DNA from: Candidatus Cloacimonetes bacterium HGW-Cloacimonetes-3
Lineage (GTDB): Bacteria > Cloacimonadota > Cloacimonadia > Cloacimonadales > Cloacimonadaceae
Direction: 5' to 3'
Length of the DNA stretch: 64,000 bases
NCBI GenBank assembly: GCA_002840645.1
Contig: PHBO01000014.1
Coordinates: forward strand, 62,001-126,000
The position numbers were made by a program, and so were the translations under genes. How positions within the stretch are numbered: position 1 is the first letter of the stretch; every line of letters begins with the position of its first letter. The notes below the pieces were generated by a model. The model saw only the letters and a list, made by a program, of their open reading frames with translations. It searched no databases and was not told the DNA's origin. Shown one piece after another: positions 23,823 to 32,988 of the stretch.

Positions 23823-26726
23823 ATGGAGACTAACCATGGTTTGTTTTTGATCACTGATGTTGGTAGCACCACCACCAAAGCAATTTTAGTTGATAACACA
23901 AGCGAAAGCCCGACAATATTGGGCATCAATCATGCAAATACCACAGTGGAAGCTCCTCTAAACGATGTACGTTATGGTGTGTTTCAGGCAGTAAGTAACT
24001 TGCAGAAGCAGATAAATAAAGCTATTCTCAGTCCTTCAGCAACTGCGGAGAATCTGATTTTTATGGATGATATCAGCTACCTCACCACCAGCAGTGCAGG
24101 TGGAGGTTTACAGATACTTGTTATCGGCTTAACTTTGTTCGATAGTGCCTCAAGCGCGCGCCGTGCCGCTTACGGTGCAGGGGGGATAATCCTGGACGTG
24201 TTTGCCATAGATGATAAACGAAAAGCCTCGGAACAAATGCTGGCTATGCGTAACCTTCACCCGGACATGATATTGCTATGTGGCGGTACAGATGGGGGAG
24301 CATTATCAGGAGTTCTTAGATTAGCGGAGATATTGCGCATTGCCAAGCCCCTGCCGAAGTTCGCCACGAAAGTAAAGATACCTACTATCTACGCGGGTAA
24401 CACAGACGCATCAGAAATGGTTAAGCGAATGATAGGCAACGATTTTGATCTTGTTGTACTCCCCAATCTACGCCCCAATATGGAAGAAGAAAACCTGAAG
24501 CCTACCCAAGAAATGATTCAGAAACTGTTTATGGAAAATGTGATGGAGCGCGCACCGGGCTATGCTGAACTGAAAGAGAGGGTTAATGCCGAAATCCTCC
24601 CAACTCCCATGGGAGTGCTAAGAAGCCTGATATCCGCCACCGAGGACGACAAACGCAATTTCTTCGCCTTTGATGTTGGTGGGGCGACCACGGATGTGTT
24701 CTCCTATATCAAGGGGCATTATCAGCGCACAGTGAGCGCGAATCTGGGAATGAGTTACAGCGCATCAAACGTTTTGGCTGAAGCAGGTATTGAGGCTTTG
24801 CTGACCCAACTGCCACCGGAATTGAATGAGACAGAAGTTCGTAACTACATCGGCAACAAAACACTATATCCAACCTATAATCCCACCAGTAAAAGAGAAT
24901 ACCGGATTGAACATGCCTTAGCAGTATTAGCTATCCGCAAAGCACTTCTTCAGCATCAGGAAATGCACTACAATGGAAAGAAAGTGGGCTATCTGGATAA
25001 GTTAAAGCAAAGTGAAATTGATGCTTATGAAGAGAAGTTTGAATATCAGGAAAATGAAGATAAATACTATTTCTATCCCAGTGAAATTGATGTTTTAATC
25101 GGAGCAGGCGGAGTTTTTGCTCATGCCAAAAACACTTGCCAATGCGTGATGATGCTTATCGACAGCTTTGATGCTTTCGGTATCACGGAGATATGGCTGG
25201 ATGTGGATTTCATTACTCCTCATCTGGGTGTGCTTAGCGAAGTGGACAATAGCCTTGCTAAAAAGCTACTGAGCAGTTCGTGTATGAAGAAAATGGCAGT
25301 GCACGTTCGCCCCCATTTCCCCGATAAAACTAAGAAAGAAGTATTACAAATAAGCTATACTGAGAATGGTATAGATAAGCTACTTAAGGTGTTACCTGAT
25401 AGTTTTGTGGTTCTGCCCGCTCAAGCACAGCGAAAGATGAGCTTTACTCCTTTGGGTAAATGCATTCTGCATGACAAAAGCGAGCCAATAACTTTGGAAA
25501 CAGAGCTGATGGTGATTGTTGATACAAGGTATGATACAAAGGTATTCAGAGCTGATATCGAGCGCGAAATGAAACTGTACAGTGAAGAGGCGGATACTGA
25601 GCCCAATGCAAACGCATTCTGCAATGAGACGGTGGAAGAAACAGGCAGTTTCAGCAAAGTGGTGTCGCTACCCTATAAAGGTGAAGTTACTAAGCTGGTT
25701 GGGGATATAGTTAGCCCGGATGATGTGGTGGCAAGCAATCAGTTCAATCCACCCAGGCTGTTCATTGTGAATCCGTACCTTAACTTCAAGGATATTACTG
25801 AAGCTGAGGTTAGGGAAACCTTATTGGTTTCGCAAGGCGATATAATAGAGTTTGACATGCTGCTCAGGCATATGGCGGAAAAGCCTAAACACCCATTTGT
25901 TGGACAGAGTTTCTACTCCCCTGTACGCGGTAAATTAGAAATTATTGATTATCAGAGCGGCATCCTTGTGCTATCGGAAATGCAGGACTTTAGCAAACAT
26001 CCGGTGTATATAAACCTTGCGGATCGAATGAGTACTACCCCCAGACTTGCGATGCGATATCTAAAAAAGAAACTGGGTGATTTTGTGTATCAGGGTGATT
26101 TGTTAGCCCAGAGACTTATGTCCACCGGCAAAGGTGAAGAACCTTGCTTTGTACGCGTACCTTCTACCGGTGAAATAACCGAGATAGATCATGCCAAGGC
26201 AATCGTGACCATCCAATATAAGATAAACCCCACAAATTACCTGTCGCATGTTCACGGCGTTGTGGAAGAAGTTCAGGAAGGCACCTCTATAACGATCGGA
26301 TTCAAGGGTACTAAACTGGAAGGAAAGCTGGGGCTGGGCAGCAGAACGCATGGGAACTTTGTATATGCTGCCAATATGCGTGAGTTAGAGCTTAAGACAC
26401 TAAAGGATACGGTTGTGGGGATAGACTTTCGCGCAGACATGAACCTAATTAACCAGATTGTTACAGCAGGAGCTAAAGGATTGGTTTGCCCGGGAATTGA
26501 TGAAGGTGAATTGGTTACATTTAAAAAGGGCGAGCTTGGAGTAATAAACACAGGAAATGAAAGCACTTCGCTGTGCTTAATTATCACTGAATGCTTTGGC
26601 GCTGAAAGGCTTAGCACGGCTTTCAGAAATGGCTTTATAAAGTTTGACGGAGCTTTGTGCCACCTCGAGCCACATACCAGAATTCGCGCAGGAGTTGCAA
26701 GACCCTATGTGTGTTTTATGAAGTGA
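23823..26726 (+). CDS. Extra-long GlmL/MutL-type (glutamate mutase accessory) ASKHA protein
   Basis: 967 aa. The first about 480 residues match the GlmL family of actin-like ATPase proteins found beside B12-dependent mutases (ITDVGSTTTKAILVD phosphate-1 loop, SSAGGGLQ, ILLCGGTDGG, FFAFDVGGATTDVFS). These are thought to be reactivation or assembly factors. The C-terminal half is not part of the usual 460-aa GlmL; it has beta-rich barrel-sandwich-like stretches (VPSTGEITEIDHAKAIVTI, KGTKLEGKLGLG) of unknown role. No mutase subunit gene is nearby, so the partner is unknown. Its stop codon lies inside a 15-bp tandem repeat. The gene starts its own unit, with mnmA 86 bp downstream. Confidence 0.82.
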   Translation: METNHGLFLITDVGSTTTKAILVDNTSESPTILGINHANTTVEAPLNDVRYGVFQAVSNLQKQINKAILSPSATAENLIFMDDISYLTTSSAGGGLQILVIGLTLFDSASSARRAAYGAGGIILDVFAIDDKRKASEQMLAMRNLHPDMILLCGGTDGGALSGVLRLAEILRIAKPLPKFATKVKIPTIYAGNTDASEMVKRMIGNDFDLVVLPNLRPNMEEENLKPTQEMIQKLFMENVMERAPGYAELKERVNAEILPTPMGVLRSLISATEDDKRNFFAFDVGGATTDVFSYIKGHYQRTVSANLGMSYSASNVLAEAGIEALLTQLPPELNETEVRNYIGNKTLYPTYNPTSKREYRIEHALAVLAIRKALLQHQEMHYNGKKVGYLDKLKQSEIDAYEEKFEYQENEDKYYFYPSEIDVLIGAGGVFAHAKNTCQCVMMLIDSFDAFGITEIWLDVDFITPHLGVLSEVDNSLAKKLLSSSCMKKMAVHVRPHFPDKTKKEVLQISYTENGIDKLLKVLPDSFVVLPAQAQRKMSFTPLGKCILHDKSEPITLETELMVIVDTRYDTKVFRADIEREMKLYSEEADTEPNANAFCNETVEETGSFSKVVSLPYKGEVTKLVGDIVSPDDVVASNQFNPPRLFIVNPYLNFKDITEAEVRETLLVSQGDIIEFDMLLRHMAEKPKHPFVGQSFYSPVRGKLEIIDYQSGILVLSEMQDFSKHPVYINLADRMSTTPRLAMRYLKKKLGDFVYQGDLLAQRLMSTGKGEEPCFVRVPSTGEITEIDHAKAIVTIQYKINPTNYLSHVHGVVEEVQEGTSITIGFKGTKLEGKLGLGSRTHGNFVYAANMRELELKTLKDTVVGIDFRADMNLINQIVTAGAKGLVCPGIDEGELVTFKKGELGVINTGNESTSLCLIITECFGAERLSTAFRNGFIKFDGALCHLEPHTRIRAGVARPYVCFMK

Positions 26727-26773
26727 GAACTTTGTAGGTGAGAACTTCGTAAGTGAGAGCGGAGCAAGTGAGA
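26723..26773 (+). repeat. 15-bp tandem repeat spanning the GlmL-like stop codon
   Basis: Three and a half tandem units starting GTGAGA: GTGAGAACTTTGTAG, GTGAGAACTTCGTAA, GTGAGAGCGGAGCAA, GTGAGAT. The TGA stop lies in the first unit. A CTCTCAC complement follows at about 26792-26798. Confidence 0.7.
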
Positions 26774-26812
26774 TATTCACCAACCGCAAGCTCTCACCCA
26801 AAGGAATAAAAC

Positions 26813-27904
26813 ATGAAAGACAAAATGAAAGTAGCAGTTGGAATCAGCGGTGGAGTAGATTCCGCCATGGCTGCACTAATATTGCAAAATAAAGGCTACG
26901 AAGTAATCGGATTAACGATGGCGATATGGGATGACAGCATACCGATAAGCCAATCTACCAAAAGCGGATGCTTTGGACCCGGCGAGAAAGATGACCTCGC
27001 CGCAGCTGCCGAGATAAGCAGGAAACTTGGCATTGAACACCATATAATCAAGCTTAAAGATGAGTATCGTGAGAATGTTCTATCCTACTTTTGTAACACC
27101 TACACCAAGGGAAAAACACCAAACCCATGTTTGGTATGCAATCAGCGTATGAAGTTTGGTTTATTGCCCGCTAAAGCAAAAGAAGCCGGTATAGAATTCG
27201 ATTACTTTGCCACCGGGCATTATGTGCGGATAAACTATGATAACGAACTAAAAAGGAATCAGTTACTACGAGCTGTTGATCTAAGTAAAGATCAGTCCTA
27301 TTTCCTGGCATTTTTAGCACAATCACAGCTTCAGCACTTGCTATTTCCTCTGGGAGAACTATCTAAGCAAGAGATAAAAAACTTTGCCATCAAGATGGGC
27401 TATTCTGAACTTGCCAAGAAACAGGAAAGTCAGGATTTTCTTGAATCAGATGATATAAGCGTTTTGTTTGATAAAGATGACTATAGAAGCGGGGATGTTG
27501 TAGATCACCATGGTAAGTTGTTGGGGCAGCACAAAGGGATAATAAACTTTACTATTGGTCAGCGCAGGAATATTGGAATCGCCGGTTTTCCAGAGCCATA
27601 CTACGTTATAGAAATTGATGGTGCTAACAATAGAGTGGTTCTCGGACCCAAGAGTTATCTGTATAGAAGTGTTTGCACAGCTACCAATATAAACTGGTTA
27701 TCCATTCCCAACCCGAAGAAAGTTTTTACTGCCAAAGCAAAAATACGGCTTCAACACGAACCGGCGGAGTGCATTGTAACTGCTATTGAAGATAATAAAC
27801 TAAAAGTAGAGTTTACTGAAGCTCAGCTATCGATAACTCCCGGGCAGGGCATAGTATTCTATGATGGTGATATTGTTTTGGCAGGTGGCTTTATAGATGC
27901 ATGA
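26813..27904 (+). CDS. mnmA: tRNA-specific 2-thiouridylase
   Basis: Thiolates U34 of Lys/Glu/Gln tRNAs. 363 aa with the PP-loop GISGGVDSAM at 10-19, TPNPCLVCNQRMKFG at 102-116, ATGHYVRI and FTIGQRRNIG. Where most MnmA have ESQEICF, with the second catalytic cysteine, this one reads ESQDFLESDD (205-214), so that cysteine is missing. It does have a C-x2-C (C106, C109) and C53 in SGCFGPGE, the pattern of a subfamily that could hold an iron-sulfur cluster. AAAGGA precedes the ATG. Function is otherwise secure; the chemistry is inferred. Confidence 0.95.
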   Translation: MKDKMKVAVGISGGVDSAMAALILQNKGYEVIGLTMAIWDDSIPISQSTKSGCFGPGEKDDLAAAAEISRKLGIEHHIIKLKDEYRENVLSYFCNTYTKGKTPNPCLVCNQRMKFGLLPAKAKEAGIEFDYFATGHYVRINYDNELKRNQLLRAVDLSKDQSYFLAFLAQSQLQHLLFPLGELSKQEIKNFAIKMGYSELAKKQESQDFLESDDISVLFDKDDYRSGDVVDHHGKLLGQHKGIINFTIGQRRNIGIAGFPEPYYVIEIDGANNRVVLGPKSYLYRSVCTATNINWLSIPNPKKVFTAKAKIRLQHEPAECIVTAIEDNKLKVEFTEAQLSITPGQGIVFYDGDIVLAGGFIDA

Positions 27905-28026
27905 AGAGGGAGCTAAAATCTCTAAACGATATCTCGATGCCTTCCCTTAATATTTCCCATCTAACTCATTCAATCACTCAAATAATGAATATTTTTGATG
28001 TGCTATGAAAAAAACCCTTGTCCAAA

Positions 28027-28032
28027 TTGACA
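28027..28032 (+). promoter_or_regulatory. TTGACA box upstream of PpiD-like gene
   Basis: TTGACA 60 nt before the ATG; TTCATT at 17 bp. A second TTGACC lies at 28064, too close to the ribosome-binding site to be used for this gene. Confidence 0.45.
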
Positions 28033-28086
28033 GGCTTAAAAATATGACTTTCATTAAAAGAAATTGACCCAACGTGGAGGATAGAA

Positions 28087-29871
28087 ATGCTCGAACAACT
28101 TAGAAAGAAGCAGAAAATAGTGATCTACTTTGTAGCCATAATTTTCATTCTCGGAATGGGAGCCGTGGGATTAGTAGAACTACTTACACCCAAACCCTAC
28201 CTTGGTAAAGTGAATGGAAAGAAGATCACTGTGGAGATGTATCAGCAGAAGATACAGCAGATGTATGACCGCTATGCAGAGATGTATAAAAACCAGCCCT
28301 TGGACGAAAACACCCGTAAAAGCCTGGAAGGTCAAGCCTGGCAGTCTCTGGTTGATGATATCCTTTGGGAAGAAATGATTAAAAAGAACAAGATCAAGAT
28401 AAAAGATGATGATATCTTAACCGAAATGCAGAACAATCCACCTCAAGAGCTTATGCAGAACGAATCTCTTCAGACTAATGGGAGATTTGATAAATCTAAG
28501 TATCTTGCTGCCCTGAAGAATAATCCGGAGTTCTTTGTGATGATGGAAGACTATGTTCGTGGCTATCTACCGCGTCAGAAGCTTCAGGAAAAGATCAAAG
28601 CCAAAGCAGCTATCACTCTCGACAGTTTGAAAACCGAATATGCAAAAGAAAATGACACAGTTACCGGTAAAGTGATTTGGTTTGATCACAATCTTTCTGA
28701 ACCCGTCACCATCAGTGATGCAGAGATTAAAGCCTATTACGATAAGAACAAAGAAACTGAATTTAAAAAAGGGCCGGCTTCCCGCATGAAGTATATCGCT
28801 TTTGAAGATAAGCCCTCCGACAAAGACTTTGCAGATGTCAAGAAAACCGCTGATCAAATTTATGGACGAGTATCTCGCGGGGAAAACTTTGCTGCCTTGG
28901 CAAACGAATTCTCTGATGATCCCGGTTCCCAAGCCAATGGTGGGTCATTAGGCGTTTTTGGTAAGGGACAAATGGTTCCTGAATTTGAAGCAGCCGCTTT
29001 TGCCTTGCCGGTTGGCGGAATATCTAAACCGGTTAAAACCAGTTTTGGTTGGCACATTATTCGCTGCGACAGCATCGCAACAGCAAGCCCGGAAGGACCC
29101 AAGATTAAAGCAAGCCACATTCTATTGAAGGTGGAAACTTCGGATGCCACTAAAGAGGAATTAGCAGTCAATGCAGAAAAAGCCAAGAAGCTGATTAAAA
29201 AGCAGGGTATTGAAAAAGCTGCTAAAGAGCTCAAAATGGAAGTATCAGATAGCGATTGGGTTGAGCATGATCAGGATTACATACCTGGTATCGGAAGTTT
29301 ACCTGCACTAACTCAGTTCATGCGCGACGAAAAGAAAAATGCTATATCCGACCTTGTAAAAGATCAACAAAACCGCATGATTATAGCCCAACTCACCGAC
29401 AATGAAAAAGTGTATTATGAAGACTTTGAGAAAGTGAAGCTACGCATTAAGTACCAATTGGAAAAAGAGAAGAAGATTGCCAATGTGAAAGTGAAAGCAG
29501 CTGAGTTTGTGGCAAAGTATCCTTCCTCTGAGTATTTCAGTGCCGCGGTTAAAGAAGGCTGGAAAGTTCTTGATCTTAATCAATTTAAAAAGGGATCTAA
29601 CATTCCTGAGGTTGGAGTTTCCGAAGAATTTACCGTTGCTGCCTTAAAGATGAAGGCTGGTGAAACATCCGGGTTGCTGAACACTAAGGAAGGCAGCTTC
29701 ATTATTACAGCTAACGAACGTAATGTCCCCGATTTTAACGCATTCAGCAAAGACAAAGATAATCAGGAAACGATACGTAAACGTTTGGAAGATGCAGCCT
29801 GGAACCGCTGGTATGACGCATATAAAAAAGCAGCTAAGATAATAGACAATCGTGCTAAGTTTGGAATGTAA
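28087..29871 (+). CDS. Membrane-anchored PpiD/SurA-like peptidyl-prolyl isomerase
   Basis: 594 aa. It has one N-terminal membrane anchor (VIYFVAIIFILGMGAVGLVELL, about 11-32), a helical SurA_N-like chaperone region (about 35-200), a complete parvulin domain (about 238-335: FSDDPGSQANGGSLGVFGKG, GISKPVKTSFGWHIIRC), then the start of a second parvulin repeat (IKASHILLKVE) that is degenerate, and a helical C-terminal tail. This layout matches periplasmic folding chaperones of outer-membrane and secreted proteins, fitting the several large exported proteins here. It is followed 6 bp later by glmM. Confidence 0.9.
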   Translation: MLEQLRKKQKIVIYFVAIIFILGMGAVGLVELLTPKPYLGKVNGKKITVEMYQQKIQQMYDRYAEMYKNQPLDENTRKSLEGQAWQSLVDDILWEEMIKKNKIKIKDDDILTEMQNNPPQELMQNESLQTNGRFDKSKYLAALKNNPEFFVMMEDYVRGYLPRQKLQEKIKAKAAITLDSLKTEYAKENDTVTGKVIWFDHNLSEPVTISDAEIKAYYDKNKETEFKKGPASRMKYIAFEDKPSDKDFADVKKTADQIYGRVSRGENFAALANEFSDDPGSQANGGSLGVFGKGQMVPEFEAAAFALPVGGISKPVKTSFGWHIIRCDSIATASPEGPKIKASHILLKVETSDATKEELAVNAEKAKKLIKKQGIEKAAKELKMEVSDSDWVEHDQDYIPGIGSLPALTQFMRDEKKNAISDLVKDQQNRMIIAQLTDNEKVYYEDFEKVKLRIKYQLEKEKKIANVKVKAAEFVAKYPSSEYFSAAVKEGWKVLDLNQFKKGSNIPEVGVSEEFTVAALKMKAGETSGLLNTKEGSFIITANERNVPDFNAFSKDKDNQETIRKRLEDAAWNRWYDAYKKAAKIIDNRAKFGM

Positions 29872-29877
29872 TAAGCT

Positions 29878-31251
29878 ATGAGCAAGCTAATGACAGGCGT
29901 TAGCGGTGTTAGGGGTGTCTTTGCAGACACCCTTAACCCTTTTATAGTGCAAAAATATGTAGCTCGTTTTGCAGGCTTTCAACGTTGCAACTATCCTAAT
30001 GAAGTTCCCTGCATAATAGTGGGGCGTGATTCCCGCACTACCGGTGTGGCAATGCTGCATAGTATCGTGGCTGTGTTAATAAGCATGGGCTTCGAGGTTG
30101 TGGATTTGGGTATTGTCTCTACCCCTACAGTACTACTTGCAGTGGAAGACTCCAATGCGATTGGCGGTATATGCATAACCGCCTCTCACAATCCCCCGCA
30201 GTGGAACGCCATGAAATTTGTAGATGCCGATGGCATGTTTCTATCTGCAGAGAAAGCAACAGAATTCTTAGCCGGGGTTGAAGAACCTATTAACTGGAAT
30301 GCCTGGGATAGCATGGGCAGCTTGAGAAGAGACAACGAGGCAATACAACGACACATTGCTAAGGTCTTAGCAATTCCTTATATTAATGTGGAACTGATAA
30401 AGAGCAAGCACATCAAGGTTGTTCTTGATTCCGTGAATGGAGCAGGCGGGCTGATTACACCTCATTTACTCAAACAGCTTGGCTGCACTTTGTATGAGAT
30501 TAATGGCGAAGCCACAGGTGTGTTTGCCCATCCCGCAGAACCGCTGAACGAAAACCTTAGCCAGCTTGAGGAAGCCGTTAAATTTTATGGAGCAGACGTA
30601 GGATTTGCTACCGACCCTGATGTGGATAGACTTTCCATTGTATCTGAACAAGGAAAGTGTATTGGAGAAGAGCTTAGCATTGCCTTAGCCGAATTGTTCG
30701 TCCTCCCTAAAAAGCCCGGAGATGTGGTGGTGAACCTAAGTTCATCCATGATTTCCGATGATATCGCCGGCAAATATGGGGTAAATGTGCATCGCACCAA
30801 GATTGGTGAGATTAACGTAGGCAAGAAGATGCAGGAACTGCTCTCCCCCATCGGTGGTGAAGGTAATGGTGGCGTTATCTGTCCTGAAGTTCATTACACC
30901 CGTGATGCACTTGCAGGAATCGCCTTGATCCTCGGTTTGATGTCCGAAAGTGGTAATAGCATTTCAGAACTTGTGAGCAGCTTACCGAAGTATTACTTTG
31001 CCAAGGATAAAGCAACCTTTGATGCTTCCAAGATGGACACCGTAATGAATTCCGTCCCTGGTTTATTTTCAGGATATGCTCTTGATACGCGTGATGGAGT
31101 TAAAGCCACAGGTGACAAACACTGGATTCATGTCCGCAAATCTGGAACAGAGCCTATCATTCGTATTTATGTGGAAAGTGATAGAGCAGAAAGATCGCGT
31201 CAGTTATGCGATGACGTAATAGCCAAACTGAATACTGTCGCTAATAGCTAA
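29878..31251 (+). CDS. glmM: Phosphoglucosamine mutase-type phosphohexomutase
   Basis: Interconverts glucosamine 6- and 1-phosphate for UDP-GlcNAc synthesis. Motifs in order: metal/phosphoserine loop ITASHNPPQWNAMKF (about 101-115), metal loop DPDVDRLSI, sugar loop GGEGNGGV, and the C-terminal phosphate loop RKSGTEPIIRIY. 457 aa is normal. The sugar loop GEGNGG is closer to a broader archaeal/phosphomutase type than to E. coli GlmM, so phosphomannomutase/phosphoglucomutase activity cannot be excluded. It is coupled to the upstream PpiD-like gene. Confidence 0.88.
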   Translation: MSKLMTGVSGVRGVFADTLNPFIVQKYVARFAGFQRCNYPNEVPCIIVGRDSRTTGVAMLHSIVAVLISMGFEVVDLGIVSTPTVLLAVEDSNAIGGICITASHNPPQWNAMKFVDADGMFLSAEKATEFLAGVEEPINWNAWDSMGSLRRDNEAIQRHIAKVLAIPYINVELIKSKHIKVVLDSVNGAGGLITPHLLKQLGCTLYEINGEATGVFAHPAEPLNENLSQLEEAVKFYGADVGFATDPDVDRLSIVSEQGKCIGEELSIALAELFVLPKKPGDVVVNLSSSMISDDIAGKYGVNVHRTKIGEINVGKKMQELLSPIGGEGNGGVICPEVHYTRDALAGIALILGLMSESGNSISELVSSLPKYYFAKDKATFDASKMDTVMNSVPGLFSGYALDTRDGVKATGDKHWIHVRKSGTEPIIRIYVESDRAERSRQLCDDVIAKLNTVANS

Positions 31252-31285
31252 ACTGGTAATTCCCTTTTCTTAACTATGCAATACA

Positions 31286-31361
31286 CTTGCTTGAATTACT
31301 TAAGAATTACGCATGAATTACGCATCGCATCCGTATTTCATGCGTAGTTCTATAGTTATTC
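31286..31361. repeat. 76-bp palindromic repeat, copy 2
   Basis: Same element as 20938-21013, with arms GAATTACGCATGAA (31304-31317) and TTCATGCGTAGTTC (31337-31350; one mismatch to a perfect complement). It lies between glmM and the V-ATPase operon, 100+ bp before the operon promoter. Confidence 0.75.
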
Positions 31362-31420
31362 GGTAAAGTAACACTTACCTTCTTCGGTTGGTTGTGGCGT
31401 GATAGATTAACTAAAACTGA

Positions 31421-31426
31421 TTGACA
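31421..31426 (+). promoter_or_regulatory. TTGACA box of the V-ATPase operon
   Basis: TTGACA 59 nt before the atpE ATG; no clear -10 at 17 bp (CCCTTG). Confidence 0.45.
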
Positions 31427-31479
31427 AAAATACAGGATATATTCCCTTGAACCTAAAGTGATAATACTGGAGAAATGAT

Positions 31480-32085
31480 ATGAGCGACCAGTTACAAGAC
31501 CTTTTAAAACGTGTGTATGACGAAGGTGTTGCCAAAGCTAACGCAGAGGCTGAATCAATTCTATCAGAGGCAAAATCCAAAGCTGAAGAAATCATCAACA
31601 AAGCAACTCTTGAAGCTGAAAACAGCTTAAAAATTGCAGCAAAGGAATCAGCTGACCTGAAAAAGAATACAGATTCAGACTTACAAATGGCTGCAAATCA
31701 TAGCCTGAGTGCATTAAAGCAAAAAGCGATTGAGCTTATCCTCGATAAAGCCATCTCAGAGAAGCTGAACAACACATTCAATGATATAGAGTTTATGCAA
31801 AAGCTTATCATTGAAACGCTTAGCGCATGGAAAGCAAATGCGGGAACCGGGAACATCGTAATAAGTGAATCCATGAAACCCCAATTGGACGAATTCTTTA
31901 TCAAGTCCCTGAAGGACATTTTTAAAGGTGAGCTTAATGTGGATTTTAGTCCCTTAATGAAGCAAGGTTTTCAGATATCCCCTGCTGATGGTTCATATAG
32001 GCTTAGCTTCACTGATGAGGACTTTGCTAATTTGTTTAAAAGCTATCTGCGCCCTCGTTCCAAAGAGATTCTCTTTGGCAATTAG
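31480..32085 (+). CDS. atpE: V-type ATP synthase subunit E (peripheral stalk)
   Basis: 201 aa. The first half is a long charged coiled coil (KANAEAESILSEAKSKAEEI) and the second half a small globular domain that caps the A3B3 head, the layout of V/A-type subunit E. It is the first gene of a seven-gene operon; the order E-DUF2764-A-B-D-I-K fixes the assignment. A TGGAG ribosome-binding site precedes the ATG. Confidence 0.87.
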   Translation: MSDQLQDLLKRVYDEGVAKANAEAESILSEAKSKAEEIINKATLEAENSLKIAAKESADLKKNTDSDLQMAANHSLSALKQKAIELILDKAISEKLNNTFNDIEFMQKLIIETLSAWKANAGTGNIVISESMKPQLDEFFIKSLKDIFKGELNVDFSPLMKQGFQISPADGSYRLSFTDEDFANLFKSYLRPRSKEILFGN

Positions 32086-32088
32086 CTT

Positions 32089-32973
32089 ATGAATCAGGAA
32101 TACTTCTATTTCATTTCCGGACTGCCAAATCTTGCTTTTGAGGATACTAAACTCAGCTATTCTATGGAGCAATTCAGAACAGATGCTAAGGCACAGCTAA
32201 GTGCATCCGACTATGAATGTCTGGAATTATTGCACCTGACAGCAGAACTTGATACCATTCTGAACACAGTTTATAATAACGAAAAGGGTGCACACTCTGA
32301 AGGCTTGTATCCGCAGGAGTATTGGGTTGAATATCTTGATTTTCTGCGAAACAAAACAGAAAATAATAGTTTAGCCACTCCAGATATATTTAAGCATATC
32401 CCTGATTTTATCTCTACCATCATAGCTAATGTTTTGGTTCAAGAAGAGATACAGCCATTTCTTAAGACTGAAAGCGAACTTTTGAATGCTTTCTATCAAT
32501 GGGCATTAACTCATAACAATGATTTTATCAGTAAGTGGTTTGCTTATGACGCACATATGCGGAGCATCCTTTCGGCAATCAATGGAAGGAAGTTTGAACT
32601 ACCCTATGCTCCGTATCTTATCGGTAACATTGATTTGGTTGATACTCTTGCTAAAAGCCACGCTGCAGATTTTGGGCTGGGGAAAGAAGATGAATTGTTC
32701 GAAAGCCTGAATCGCGTATATGAGCAAAACAACCTCCTTTATAGAGAACGTGGTTATGATATTTTACGCTGGAAATGGATTGATAACTATAACTTTTTCA
32801 ATTACTTCAATATAAACAGGGTGCTTGGATACTACTGTAAGTTGCGTATCCTGAACAGATGGATGAAAGCTGATCCCAATATTGGCAAAGAAGTGTTTAA
32901 TGATACGCTTACTGCTATGGAGAACAGCTTTAGCTTCCCGGAAGAATTTAATATTAAAAGCGTTAGAAAATAA
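32089..32973 (+). CDS. DUF2764 family protein of the V-ATPase operon
   Basis: 294 aa, soluble, mostly helical, with no signal peptide. It begins with YFYFISGLPNLAFED and contains many aromatic-rich helices (EYWVEYLDFLRN, YNFFNYFNINRVLGYYCKL). DUF2764 proteins occupy this place in Chlamydia- and spirochaete-type V-ATPase operons. Because no subunit C (central-stalk socket) gene is present, it may fill that role; this is an inference from position, size and helicity. It sits 3 bp after atpE and 15 bp before atpA. Confidence 0.8.
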   Translation: MNQEYFYFISGLPNLAFEDTKLSYSMEQFRTDAKAQLSASDYECLELLHLTAELDTILNTVYNNEKGAHSEGLYPQEYWVEYLDFLRNKTENNSLATPDIFKHIPDFISTIIANVLVQEEIQPFLKTESELLNAFYQWALTHNNDFISKWFAYDAHMRSILSAINGRKFELPYAPYLIGNIDLVDTLAKSHAADFGLGKEDELFESLNRVYEQNNLLYRERGYDILRWKWIDNYNFFNYFNINRVLGYYCKLRILNRWMKADPNIGKEVFNDTLTAMENSFSFPEEFNIKSVRK

Positions 32974-32988
32974 CAGAAGGTAATAGAT

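Noticed and set aside
26723-26773. Possible CRISPR-like array
   Set aside because: Units are 15 bp, directly tandem and without spacers.
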